Assembly: GCF_003206575.1 (NCBI RefSeq)
Contig: NZ_PZJO01000002.1
Coordinates: 668,080 to 732,079 of the forward strand
Direction of reading: 5' to 3'
DNA: 64,000 nt
DNA from: Salinicola endophyticus
Lineage (GTDB): Bacteria > Pseudomonadota > Gammaproteobacteria > Pseudomonadales > Halomonadaceae
The notes beneath the pieces were generated by a model. It was not told the origin of the DNA. It searched no databases and saw only the letters and a list, made by a program, of their open reading frames with translations. Of the stretch, positions 42,304 through 49,298 are shown one piece after another (the first letter of the stretch is position 1; each line of letters begins with the position of its first letter). The position numbers and the translations under genes were made by a program.

Positions 42304-42918
42304 ATGCCACGCGTCTGGGTGCTGGCGCTGGTTATCCTGCTCGGCATGATCGCCCCCACCGCCACGCTGCTGGCCGCCGAGCCGCCAACGGCCCAGCGCG
42401 CGCTCGACAAGGCCGAACAGCTGGAGCAACGGGTGGTCGATAACGAGCGCGCCAGCCCGGCACCGCCGGCACTGCGGGTGACGCCCGAGGGGGCGCGTGC
42501 GGTCGATCCGCGCGGCCAGGCCCCGCTGGATGACGCGCTCACCTGCCTGGCGCGTTCGATCTACTGGGAGGCCAAGGGTGCAGGCGTGGTAGAGATGGAG
42601 GCGGTGGCCAACGTGGTGATGAACCGGCTGGGCAACCCGGCCTTCCCGCCGACCCTGTGCGGCGTGGTCCAGCAGGGTTCGGAAACCGGCAGTTGCCAGT
42701 TCTCATGGTGGTGCGACGGCCGACCCGACGAAGTGCGCGAGCCGCTGGAGTATGCCGCGGCGCGAGAAATCGCACGCCGCGCGCTCAACGGCACGCTCAA
42801 GGATCGCACCCACGGCGCGGTGTTCTTCCACCAGCGCAGCATCACCCCATCCTGGGCCTCGCACATGGTCAAGACGGTGCAGACCCGCGAGTTCGATTTC
42901 TACCGTCTCCCCGGTTGA
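42304..42918 (+). CDS. SleB/CwlJ-type cell-wall hydrolase
   Basis: A 204-residue secreted protein with signal peptide (VWVLALVILLGMIAPTATLLAA) and a C-terminal hydrolase_2 domain. The family pattern is seen in LTCLARSIYWEAKGAG (catalytic Glu in Y-W-E-A), VANVVMNRLGNPAFPPTLCGVVQQ and CQFSWWCDGRPDE. SleB-type enzymes are lytic transglycosylases first known in spore germination; in gammaproteobacteria they act on periplasmic peptidoglycan. The start is uncertain: ATG at 42304 has CAGG seven bases upstream and gives a normal signal peptide, while 42253 and 42259 are also in frame. Confidence 0.82.
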   Translation: MPRVWVLALVILLGMIAPTATLLAAEPPTAQRALDKAEQLEQRVVDNERASPAPPALRVTPEGARAVDPRGQAPLDDALTCLARSIYWEAKGAGVVEMEAVANVVMNRLGNPAFPPTLCGVVQQGSETGSCQFSWWCDGRPDEVREPLEYAAAREIARRALNGTLKDRTHGAVFFHQRSITPSWASHMVKTVQTREFDFYRLPG

Positions 42919-42945
42919 TACCGGCAAGTCCGACAAGGAGCGCGC

Positions 42946-43692
42946 ATGCCCGCGGCCTGGACGCAACTGAGCAGTGACACCCTGTGGCCGACGCTGGTCG
43001 AGTCCGCACGCAGCGCTGCCAGACGCCATCCACTGCTGACATCGCTCTACCGCCGCTGCCTGCTCGAGGTCGACGACCTCGCCGGCGCGCTGGTGGAGAT
43101 CGTCAGCGAAGACCTCGCTACCGCCGAAGTGCCCTTCGCCGAGTGCCACGCCACGGTAGCGGCCTGCCTCGCCGCTCATCCCGAGATCGCTGCGGCCGCG
43201 GCGCGCGACCTGCTGGTGCTGCTGCGCGAGGATGCCGCGATTCCCGAGCCCTTCACGCCACTGCTGTTCTTTCCCGGCTATCGTGCACTGCAGTGCCATC
43301 GCGTCGCCCACGCCTGGTGGCGGGCCGGCCTCACCGATCTCGCCAGCTTCGCCCAGTATCGGGCCGCGCACTGCTTCGCCGCGGACATCCACCCGGCGGC
43401 GCAGCTCGGCGCTGGGCTGTTCATCGACCACGGGGCGGGGATCGTGATCGGCGAGACCGCCGTGGTCGAGGACGACGTCACCCTGTTCCATGGCGTCACT
43501 CTGGGCGGCACCGGCAAGTTGAGCGGGGACCGCCACCCCAAGATTCGCCGCGGCGCCTTTCTCGGCGCAGGCTGCTGTGTACTCGGTAACATCGAGATAG
43601 GCGCACGGGCACGCATCGGTGCCGGTGCCGTGGTCACCCGCCCGGTGGCTGCCGACAGCACGGTGCTGGGGCCACGTGCCCAGCCGCGCTGA
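42946..43692 (+). CDS. cysE: Serine O-acetyltransferase
   Basis: A 248-residue enzyme that makes O-acetylserine from serine and acetyl-CoA, the entry to cysteine synthesis. After an N-terminal helical domain, the left-handed beta-helix is plain: FAADIHPAAQLGAGLFIDHGAGIVIGET, then VTLFHGVTLGGTGKLSGDRHPKI and GAFLGAGCCVLGNIEIG. His in IDHGAG and in ALQCHRVAH/GDRHPKI are catalytic or active-site residues of the family. It is slightly shorter than E. coli CysE (273) at the C-terminus, where cysteine feedback acts. AAGGAG precedes the start. The next gene may start within 11 bases of the stop codon. Confidence 0.93.
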   Translation: MPAAWTQLSSDTLWPTLVESARSAARRHPLLTSLYRRCLLEVDDLAGALVEIVSEDLATAEVPFAECHATVAACLAAHPEIAAAAARDLLVLLREDAAIPEPFTPLLFFPGYRALQCHRVAHAWWRAGLTDLASFAQYRAAHCFAADIHPAAQLGAGLFIDHGAGIVIGETAVVEDDVTLFHGVTLGGTGKLSGDRHPKIRRGAFLGAGCCVLGNIEIGARARIGAGAVVTRPVAADSTVLGPRAQPR

Positions 43693-43702
43693 GCCCGCTC
43701 CG

Positions 43703-44704
43703 GTGGCGCCCACCGATCCGACCTGGGCGCTGCAAGCCTGCACGCCAGCGCTGCGCGAGGATCTGGCCTGCCTGAGCGCGCCCTGGCTGCGTGATATCGC
43801 CTGGCTGCTGCACGCCCCGGACATGGCACGGCTGGGCGTGGCCGGCCGCCCCACCCTTGACGAGCTCGGCCTCGCGGACGACGCCTTCCGGCGGCGCTGG
43901 CTGGCGTCCCTGGCACCGCGACGGCAGGCCTTTCTGCAGCATCTCGATCAGCGCCGTTCGCAGCGCCTGGGGATCTATCACGAAGCGCTGTGGCAGTGGA
44001 TCCTGGGCGAAGCGCCGCGCAGCGCACTGCTCGGCCACAACCTGACCCTGCGCGAGGGCAAGCGAATCACGGGTGAGCTCGATCTGCTCTACCGCTATCG
44101 CGGCGTCGAGCCTGCGACGATCGAGCACGCCGAACTGGCAATCAAGTTCTTCCTCGGGCTGGAGCAGGGGCCGGGGGATCGCCACGCCGCCGCCCGCTGG
44201 ATCGGCACCGGCAGCTTCGACTCCCTGGCGATCAAGTGCCATCGACTGGCGCAGCGCCAGCTGCCCGCCGCCCGCGACGAGCCCGGGCAGGCCGTGCGCG
44301 AGACAGTGACACCGGGCGCCGCGCTACACCAGCGCATCATCATGCCGGGGTTTCTCTACCACCCCTGGCACCAGCGCCTGGCACTGCCGGATCTGGCCAA
44401 TCCGGATGTCTACCAGGGCCTGTGGTGCCATCACCGGGCGTGGCCGGCGCTCTGCGCGGCGCTACCAACGGCGACCCGCGGCCAGGTGCTGCGTAAACCG
44501 CACTGGCTGGCACCGCCACGCGGCGCCGGCCCCCCCATGGTGGCACTAGGTGAGCTGCTGGAGCGCCACTTTGCGGCCACCCCATCACCGCTGCATCTGC
44601 GCCTGACGCTGCCGGACGGCCGCGGCTGCCGCCTGTTCGTGGTCACGGATGGCTGGCCGCCGGCGCTGCCGTTACCGCCCCTCGACGCGCCCAGCGCGCG
44701 TTGA
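43703..44704 (+). CDS. DUF1853 protein
   Basis: A roughly 333-residue protein of the uncharacterised DUF1853 family. Conserved parts are LRDIAWLLHAPDM near the start, RLGIYHEALWQWIL, GHNLTLREGKRITGELDLLYRY (nuclease-like E-L-D-x-L pattern), and AELAIKFFLGLE. The E-L-D and I-K motifs resemble a PD-(D/E)xK nuclease core, which is my own observation and not an established function. The start is uncertain; GTG at 43703 lies 11 bases after the cysE stop, and the frame is open further upstream inside cysE. Its 3' end overlaps the convergent EamA gene by 62 bp. Confidence 0.75.
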   Translation: MAPTDPTWALQACTPALREDLACLSAPWLRDIAWLLHAPDMARLGVAGRPTLDELGLADDAFRRRWLASLAPRRQAFLQHLDQRRSQRLGIYHEALWQWILGEAPRSALLGHNLTLREGKRITGELDLLYRYRGVEPATIEHAELAIKFFLGLEQGPGDRHAAARWIGTGSFDSLAIKCHRLAQRQLPAARDEPGQAVRETVTPGAALHQRIIMPGFLYHPWHQRLALPDLANPDVYQGLWCHHRAWPALCAALPTATRGQVLRKPHWLAPPRGAGPPMVALGELLERHFAATPSPLHLRLTLPDGRGCRLFVVTDGWPPALPLPPLDAPSAR

Positions 44705-45530
44705 GCCACAGCGTGGCGAGCAGGATCGCCGCCCCCGCGCCCAGGCGCAGCAAATCGGCATCGCGGTTCCAGATCACCAGATTGACCACCAGCCCGGCCG
44801 GAATCAGCGCGTTGTTCATGATCGCCAGGGTGCCGGCATCGACCCGACAGGCGCCCTTGTTCCACAGAAAGTAACCGAGCCCCGACGCCACGATCCCGAG
44901 CCAGCCGAGCACGCCCCATTGCAGCCCGCTGGTCGGCAGCTTTTGCCCATCACCGAGCAGCAAGAACGCCGGCAGCGCCACACATAGCGCGCCGAGGTAG
45001 AACCAGCCGAAGAGATGGCGATGGGCGACGCCGGCAGGTAGCCCCCGGGCCAGATGGCGATAGCCGACCTGTCCCAGCGCGAAGCAGAGATTGGCACCCT
45101 GCACCACCAGAAAGCCCATCCAGTAGCCGGCATTGACGCCGTCGTAGCGGATCACCGCCGCCCCGGCCACGGCCAGCGCCGCCATCAGCAGATAACGCGG
45201 TGAGAAGCGCCTCGCCAGCAGATCGTCGATCAGGGTGATATAGAGCGGCGTGAAGATGGTGAAGAGCAGCACCTCGGGCACGCTCAGAAGCAGGAAAGCG
45301 TGATAGAAGAACAGATACATCACACCGAGCTGCAGCGCACCGACAGTCATCAGACCGAGACGGCTGGCAGGGGAAATCGCCCGCGGGCGCAGCAGCGGCA
45401 GAAAGATCAGCGTCGCCAGCACGATCCGAGTGGCCACCGCAAAATAGCTATCCACTTGCCCCGACAGGTAGACACCGATCAGACTGAACGAGAAGGCCCA
45501 CAGCAGCGTGACGCCGACGAGATACGACAT
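44643..45530 (-). CDS. EamA/DMT-superfamily transporter
   Basis: A 295-residue membrane protein with ten hydrophobic helices in two EamA repeats. Typical features are the start VGVTLLWAFSFSLIGVYLSG, FLVVQGANLCFALGQVGYRHLA at the centre, and GYFLWNKGACRVDAGTLAIMNN in the second repeat. It would move amino acids, amines or carboxylates across the inner membrane; the substrate is unknown. Its start codon lies 17 bases from the divergent DUF6314 start, and a perfect TATAAT on the minus strand lies inside that gene. Its last 62 bases overlap the DUF1853 gene on the other strand. Confidence 0.88.
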   Translation of the reverse strand: MSYLVGVTLLWAFSFSLIGVYLSGQVDSYFAVATRIVLATLIFLPLLRPRAISPASRLGLMTVGALQLGVMYLFFYHAFLLLSVPEVLLFTIFTPLYITLIDDLLARRFSPRYLLMAALAVAGAAVIRYDGVNAGYWMGFLVVQGANLCFALGQVGYRHLARGLPAGVAHRHLFGWFYLGALCVALPAFLLLGDGQKLPTSGLQWGVLGWLGIVASGLGYFLWNKGACRVDAGTLAIMNNALIPAGLVVNLVIWNRDADLLRLGAGAAILLATLWLNARWARRGAVTAAPAASHP

Positions 45531-45547
45531 TTAAGGTCAACCTTTTG

Positions 45548-46015
45548 ATGACAGACGAGTTGACAGCCATTATACGGTTGCAGACCCTGCTGCCCCAAGT
45601 CACGCGTTTCGCGTTCACCGCCGAGGCCGGCGCCGGCTCGCGCACGGGCTGGTCCGGACACGGTCAAGGCAGTGTGCAGGCGGTCGCAAATGGGGACGAG
45701 ATACGCTTTCACGAGAGCGGCCACTTCACCCTGGCCGGACAGCAGCCGGTAGAGATGCGCAACCTGTACTGCTGGCGCCTGCAGCCCGAGCGCGTGGCGC
45801 TCGCCCACGAACGCCGCGGCCGCGATGCGGCGGTGGCACTGTTCGACCTGGTTGCCGCCGACAGCGACACCCTGGTGAGCGAGCACCACCATCAGTGTGC
45901 CGCCGATGCCTACAGCGCCCGTCTGCACTTGCTACCGGACGGTTTCGATCTCGCCTGGCGCATTCTGGGCCCACGCAAGGATGAGACCCTGCACTACCAC
46001 TATCGGCTGGCGTGA
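45548..46015 (+). CDS. DUF6314-like protein
   Basis: A 155-residue soluble protein resembling the DUF6314 family. It has a lipocalin/calycin-like series of strands: WSGHGQGSVQAV, IRFHESGHFTLAGQQPVEMRNLYCW, then FDLVAADSDTLVSEHHHQC and AWRILGPRKDETLHYHY. The closing G-P-R-K-D motif is a family mark. The function is unknown; the several conserved histidines could bind a ligand. It starts 17 bases from the divergent EamA gene. AAGG lies eleven bases before the ATG; an adjacent TTG could also serve. A bidirectional terminator follows. Confidence 0.72.
   Translation: MTDELTAIIRLQTLLPQVTRFAFTAEAGAGSRTGWSGHGQGSVQAVANGDEIRFHESGHFTLAGQQPVEMRNLYCWRLQPERVALAHERRGRDAAVALFDLVAADSDTLVSEHHHQCAADAYSARLHLLPDGFDLAWRILGPRKDETLHYHYRLA
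45569..45598 (-). promoter_or_regulatory. Candidate promoter of the EamA gene inside the divergent gene
   Basis: Reading the minus strand, TTGGGG (45593-45598) is 18 bases from a perfect TATAAT (45569-45574). It lies 40-68 bases before the EamA start and within the first codons of the divergent DUF6314 gene. The -35 is weak. Confidence 0.5.
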
Positions 46016-46074
46016 CCCGGGTGCCCAGCGCTCACGCCACACCCACAAAGCGCCTATCAAGACCCCATGAACGA

Positions 46075-46102
46075 CAGAGGGCCGGTCTAAACCGGCCCTC
46101 TG
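46075..46102. terminator. Hairpin between DUF6314 and pmp3 genes
   Basis: A 12-bp perfect stem CAGAGGGCCGGT/ACCGGCCCTCTG with a CTAA loop between convergent genes. The U tract is poor on both sides, but position and strength suggest termination. Confidence 0.75.
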
Positions 46103-46129
46103 CTCTCATCTGTGCTTTCTCATCGCGAC

Positions 46130-46288
46130 TCAGCGCGTGGCGATGATCCAGACCGCATGGATGATACCCGGGATATAACCCAGCAGCGTCAGCACGATGT
46201 TGATCCAGAACTGCAGCCCCAGGCCCACCTGCAGGAATACACCCACCGGGGGGAGAATGATGGCGAAGATGATACGGATGATATCCAT
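46130..46288 (-). CDS. Pmp3/YqaE-family small membrane protein
   Basis: A 52-residue proteolipid reading MDIIRIIFAIILPPVGVFLQ, then VGLGLQFWINIVLTLLGYIPG and a C-terminus HAVWIIATR. It has two transmembrane helices and the family's P-P-x-G-V-F and L-L-G-Y-I-P-G-I-I-H-A motifs. Yeast Pmp3 and plant RCI2 affect membrane potential and salt tolerance; bacterial YqaE is stress-induced. AGGAGG five bases upstream strongly supports the start. A role in salt stress would suit a halophile but is inference. It is separated from the convergent DUF6314 gene by a hairpin. Confidence 0.92.
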   Translation of the reverse strand: MDIIRIIFAIILPPVGVFLQVGLGLQFWINIVLTLLGYIPGIIHAVWIIATR

Positions 46289-46497
46289 GTAGCCTCCTTT
46301 GCTGCGGCCACGTTCGCGTTTTCCAGCGCCAACGCCCGCCTTGATAGAACAGTCCCTTGCGGCGCCTCTTCATCACCGCCATCGTCACCGAAGCCGACCG
46401 ACACGCAACGGCGCCTTGACGCTAGCATGGCCGACGCCTTCGGCGTCGATCCGCTCGGCTGCTCACCAGCATAGCTGGACTTGCGCAATCCTGCTGT

Positions 46498-46794
46498 CTA
46501 GCGTCGGTGATGTGGCGCAGATCCCTCGTCATCTCCGGTCTTGCCGGTGCTCGGCTCGGTCTCGTCACCCTCACCATCACGCGGCCTGTGCTTGCCCTGG
46601 ATCTCGGCAGCACCACTGGCCAGCGCCTCGTGATAGCGTTCCCAATCCTCCCAATCGTGCGGCGTGCCGCTACGCGGGCCATGTTCGGCGGCTTCACGCG
46701 CCCGGGCCCAGGCTTTCTCCTCGAGCGACTGCGGCTTGTCCTCCTCCTTGTCCAGCGCAATACCCTGCTTGGCCAGATAGTCGCGCGCATTCAT
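46498..46794 (-). CDS. Small acidic protein of unknown function
   Basis: A 98-residue, very hydrophilic protein. It starts MNARDYLAKQGIALDKEEDK, carries LEEKAWARAREAAEHGPRSGTPHDWEDWERYHEAL in its middle (quoted in pieces: HDWEDWERYHEAL is the most distinctive part), and ends in an acidic/basic disordered tail. The centre is faintly like DUF2934, small stress-associated proteins, but I am not sure. AGGAGAG four bases before the ATG at 46794 is a strong ribosome site. No neighbours suggest a function; the next upstream feature is the tandem duplication. Confidence 0.6.
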   Translation of the reverse strand: MNARDYLAKQGIALDKEEDKPQSLEEKAWARAREAAEHGPRSGTPHDWEDWERYHEALASGAAEIQGKHRPRDGEGDETEPSTGKTGDDEGSAPHHRR

Positions 46795-47298
46795 GACACT
46801 CTCCTGCCCTCTCGGGCGTTGTCCAACCGGGTACTCTCTACTGACTCGCTTCAAGCCACGACACTGTTGGAACGCCCAGCGTTCTTCAACCAGCCTCGTA
46901 CTCGAACGTCTACCGTGTTCGATCCACTAGTATAGATGACGCCACGGCGGGGCGAGTTCAAGTATTGTCCCGCGCTCGACCGCTTCCAGGAGGGCTCATT
47001 GGCGGACGAGACGCCTTGGATGAGACACCGGACAAGGCGTGATGCGAGTTCAAGTATTGTCCCGCGCTCGACCGCTTCCAGGAGGGCTCATTGGCGGACG
47101 AGACGCCTTGGATGAGACACCGGACAAGGCGTGATCGCAGCGGCGGCTGAAAACATGCCCAAAGCTACGTCTTATATGCCGAATGGTCTGCTCATCGCGC
47201 GCCGTTCAACCTGACGCGCTTGCAAACCGGCTACAGTGTAATCAGGCGTAGCGCGCTAGCTACTGCCCTCGACTCCCTCAGCACAAAAGGAATTTGTC
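46795..47298. other. Intergenic region holding a 92-bp tandem duplication
   Basis: About 500 bp between two small genes. Apart from the tandem repeat at 46952-47135, no gene is convincing. A 59-codon open frame starting at 46936 runs through the repeat but has no ribosome site and changes frame between the copies. Confidence 0.4.
46952..47135. repeat. Exact tandem duplication, two 92-bp copies
   Basis: 46952-47043 and 47044-47135 are identical by eye over all 92 bases, starting GCGAGTTCAAGTATTG and ending CAAGGCGTGAT. Each copy holds an inverted repeat ACGCCTTG ... CAAGGCGT. Identity implies a recent event, or an assembly artefact. Confidence 0.9.
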
Positions 47299-47619
47299 AT
47301 GAGAACATCACTCGCGACCGTCGCTTTCGCCGCTGCCCTGACCCTGGGCCTCGCTGGTACCGCGCTCGCCGATAGCGCCGCACTCAAGGACGCACATCAG
47401 GCCAATCAGGAGCCGCTGGCAACGGGTTCCGGCGTCACTGCCAGCGGTGAGAAGGATACTTCCTCCTTCTCCGGCGGCAGTGATGCAACCAACCAGTCGC
47501 TCGACGCGATGGAGTCGGAAACCGACGGTGCGACCAACATCGAAGACTCGAAGTCACTCGACGAGATCAACGCCGAAGGCCACAGTGTCGAAGCCGGCGA
47601 CGCTATCAAGAGCCAGTGA
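47299..47619 (+). CDS. Small secreted protein of unknown function
   Basis: A 106-residue protein with a signal peptide (FAAALTLGLAGTALA|DSAAL) and an acidic, Ser/Asp/Glu-rich mature part with no cysteine or aromatic core: DATNQSLDAMESETDG and SKSLDEINAEGHSVEAGD. It is probably periplasmic and largely disordered. AAGGAA before the ATG and a strong terminator right after the stop codon support a real single-gene transcript. Family not recognised. The low aromatic and high acidic content is common in exported proteins of halophiles. Confidence 0.7.
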   Translation: MRTSLATVAFAAALTLGLAGTALADSAALKDAHQANQEPLATGSGVTASGEKDTSSFSGGSDATNQSLDAMESETDGATNIEDSKSLDEINAEGHSVEAGDAIKSQ

Positions 47620-47640
47620 TATTCGCCGCCCGGCGGTGAC

Positions 47641-47666
47641 AAAAAGGGGCCCTGTGGCCCCTTTTT
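47641..47666 (+). terminator. Terminator of the small secreted protein gene
   Basis: AAAAAGGGGCC/GGCCCCTTTTT, 11-bp perfect stem with a CTGT loop and T run, 20 bases after the stop codon. Confidence 0.9.
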
Positions 47667-47826
47667 CGTGGCCGCCATGAGCTACTGGCGGCGCAGGCGA
47701 CGGCATCGCGTCAAGGCCAAGCGAACGGCGAAACACCAGCATGCGCGCTATCGATCGTGTAAAGACGGCAGCTCCGCTACCCCCAACGCGCTGACGATCG
47801 CCCAGCCCATCAGCACCAGCTCGCCC
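47667..47826 (+). other. Intergenic stretch before the CGGCA array
   Basis: Between the terminator at 47641-47666 and the pentanucleotide array I see no gene, promoter or repeat. Confidence 0.3.
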
Positions 47827-47880
47827 CGGCACGGCACGGCACGGCACGGCACGGCACGGCACGGCACGGCACGGCACGGC
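47827..47880. repeat. CGGCA pentanucleotide microsatellite, 10.8 copies
   Basis: Ten perfect CGGCA units plus CGGC. The array ends 13 bases before the -35 hexamer of a LexA-box promoter. A five-base unit is a classic slippage unit; in non-coding DNA it would shift spacing or upstream sequence rather than reading frame. Confidence 0.95.
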
Positions 47881-47893
47881 GCAATGTGGCCGC

Positions 47894-47923
47894 TTTACCA
47901 CAGGCCGCATCGCCCTCTATACT
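47894..47923 (+). promoter_or_regulatory. Sigma70 promoter of the DUF1654 gene
   Basis: TTTACC (47894-47899), 18-base spacer, TATACT (47918-47923). The -10 matches at five of six positions. The LexA box overlaps the -10, and the gene starts 34 bases further on. Confidence 0.65.
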
Positions 47924-47939
47924 GTATATAAATACACGT
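47920..47939. promoter_or_regulatory. LexA (SOS) box
   Basis: TACTGTATATAAATACACGT matches the E. coli consensus TACTGTATATATATACAGTA at 16 of 20 positions, with CTGT and ACA half-sites intact (the usual CAG is CAC). It covers the -10 of the DUF1654 promoter, an ideal repressor site. Confidence 0.8.
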
Positions 47940-47957
47940 ACTCGAGTGAGAGACGTC

Positions 47958-48197
47958 ATGATTCTCGCTTTTCCTTCGCCCTACGAGCGGCTATCCCGCC
48001 GGGTCTCGCGCGCCATTCAGGCCGCGGTCCAGCATCGGCGTCAGCAACTGGTGATCGTGCGCCAGCCTGGCGAAGCCCAGGACGACTGGTCCCGACTGAT
48101 GACCCGCCTGGCGGGCGAGGCGGCCATGCGCGTCATCTCGATCACCGCCGACGATGTGCTGCTGAGCTGGCGCGCTCAGGCCACGGAGATCGCCTGA
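47958..48197 (+). CDS. DUF1654-family protein, predicted SOS-inducible
   Basis: A 79-residue protein resembling the small DUF1654 family of pseudomonads. The family pattern S-x-Y-E-R-L-x-x-R-V is seen in PSPYERLSRRVSRAI, followed by LVIVRQPGEAQDDWSRLM and a C-terminal ADDVLLSWRA. The function is unknown; several pseudomonad members are controlled by LexA and lie in or near prophages. Here a strong LexA box overlaps the promoter, which agrees with SOS control. I start at the ATG after GAGAGACGTC. An upstream in-frame ATG would lie within the promoter. The CGGCA array sits just upstream of the promoter. Confidence 0.75.
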   Translation: MILAFPSPYERLSRRVSRAIQAAVQHRRQQLVIVRQPGEAQDDWSRLMTRLAGEAAMRVISITADDVLLSWRAQATEIA

Positions 48198-48421
48198 GCG
48201 CGACTTGGTGAGGATGCGCGCCCGCAGACGCTACCTGCCAGCCTGGCACGACGATGCCTGAACCAGACGAAGTCTCCGTCAGATGATGCGTGAGGCCGAC
48301 GAGGGAGCGCTGCCATGGATACCGCAACGCCGCCAAGACGCAGACGTCAGGCCAGCGAAACATACGTGACTGCAGAACAGTGTGATGACGGGGGTAAGGC
48401 AGGACATCAAGAGGGGCAATC

Positions 48422-48495
48422 TGGAGCGGGTGAAGGGAATCGAACCCTCGTCTTAAGCTTGGGAAGCTTCTGCTCTACCATTGAGCTACACCCGC
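48422..48495 (-). tRNA. tRNA-Gly(CCC)
   Basis: 74 bases including an encoded CCA. Acceptor GCGGGTG/CACCCGC, D stem GCTC/GAGC, anticodon loop TTCCCAA giving anticodon CCC, T arm GAGGG-TTCGATT-CCCTT, discriminator T. The outermost anticodon-stem pair is a G-A mismatch, the other four pair. It reads GGG codons. No adjacent integrase or attachment-site repeat was seen. Confidence 0.93.
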
Positions 48496-49298
48496 AGGCT
48501 TTCAATAATAATTCCAATCACTTAGGTTTGGCAAGCGGAGAGCGCAAGAAAGCACGTGCAGCGGCCGGCGGCGGCCTCCGACAGCGGCATGGCAGATGCA
48601 CCTGCGGCCCGCCCGGCACTGCCCACCGCCCCCTCGCTAGCCCTGAGACACATCCACCCGCGACTCGATATAGATGGCACGCTGAGGTCGGTGGCGGTCG
48701 CAGTTGGCCATGATCATGATTGGCCAACATCCAGCAAGCAAAAGCCCTCGCGTGGCGCACTCGGTCTTTCCCTCATCCTGCCTCTATCCTGCCGAAAGAC
48801 TGCGGCAACTCCGGCCCCTGGTATCGTCATCCGTGATCGGTATCAAGCTTCCTCCCTGCGGGCAAAGGACAACGATAGTATCTCATTTCGCCCAACCTGA
48901 TTTTGATAGGTCTCTATAAAACAGATGAGATCTGGACATCTCTATCATTGATCGCGGCATCGTCACGGCCAAAAAAGGCCCGATCATGCATTTGGCCTTA
49001 CTCGCGTGGAAACCGCCCCTTGCCTGTCGAAAACCTCCTCCCACCTCGTCCTGATGGAGCCTCCCGCTCCTCGATGTGAACGGACGATTTCAGCCTCCAT
49101 AGCGCTAGGCTAGCTCCGAATTATAGGTCATAATAAAAAGTGTAACTGAATGTAAATACAATTATATAGCAACAATAATATTAGCAGAGAATGGCGTATA
49201 CCGCATCGACTGACAACTACTACGTCGGCCTCCGAGCGCCAGGGTAGCCAAACGAAAGCGATTTAAACACGACCTTTGATGCACACAGAGGACACGCC
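48496..49298. other. Gene-free region upstream of the chemotaxis receptor
   Basis: About 800 bp. It contains repeat copy A (48784-48985) and an AT-rich stretch at 49120-49190, which may hold the receptor promoter. No protein gene is convincing, and I found no clear sigma28-type promoter. Confidence 0.4.
48784..48985. repeat. Copy A of a diverged 202-bp direct repeat
   Basis: Aligns without length change to 51218-51419. Shared words include CTATCCTG, GAAAGAC, CATCCGTGATCG, TATAA and AAAAAAGGCCCGATC, spread over the whole unit. Overall identity by eye is about 65-70%. Confidence 0.75.

Noticed and set aside
46936-47115. 59-codon open frame running through the 92-bp duplication
   Set aside because: No ribosome site, and the two copies are read in different frames because 92 is not a multiple of three.
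47827-47880. CGGCA array as a CRISPR-like repeat
   Set aside because: There are no spacers; it is a simple pentanucleotide microsatellite.
48422-48495. tRNA-Gly as an integration site for a genomic island
   Set aside because: No integrase gene and no repeat of the tRNA 3' end were found nearby.
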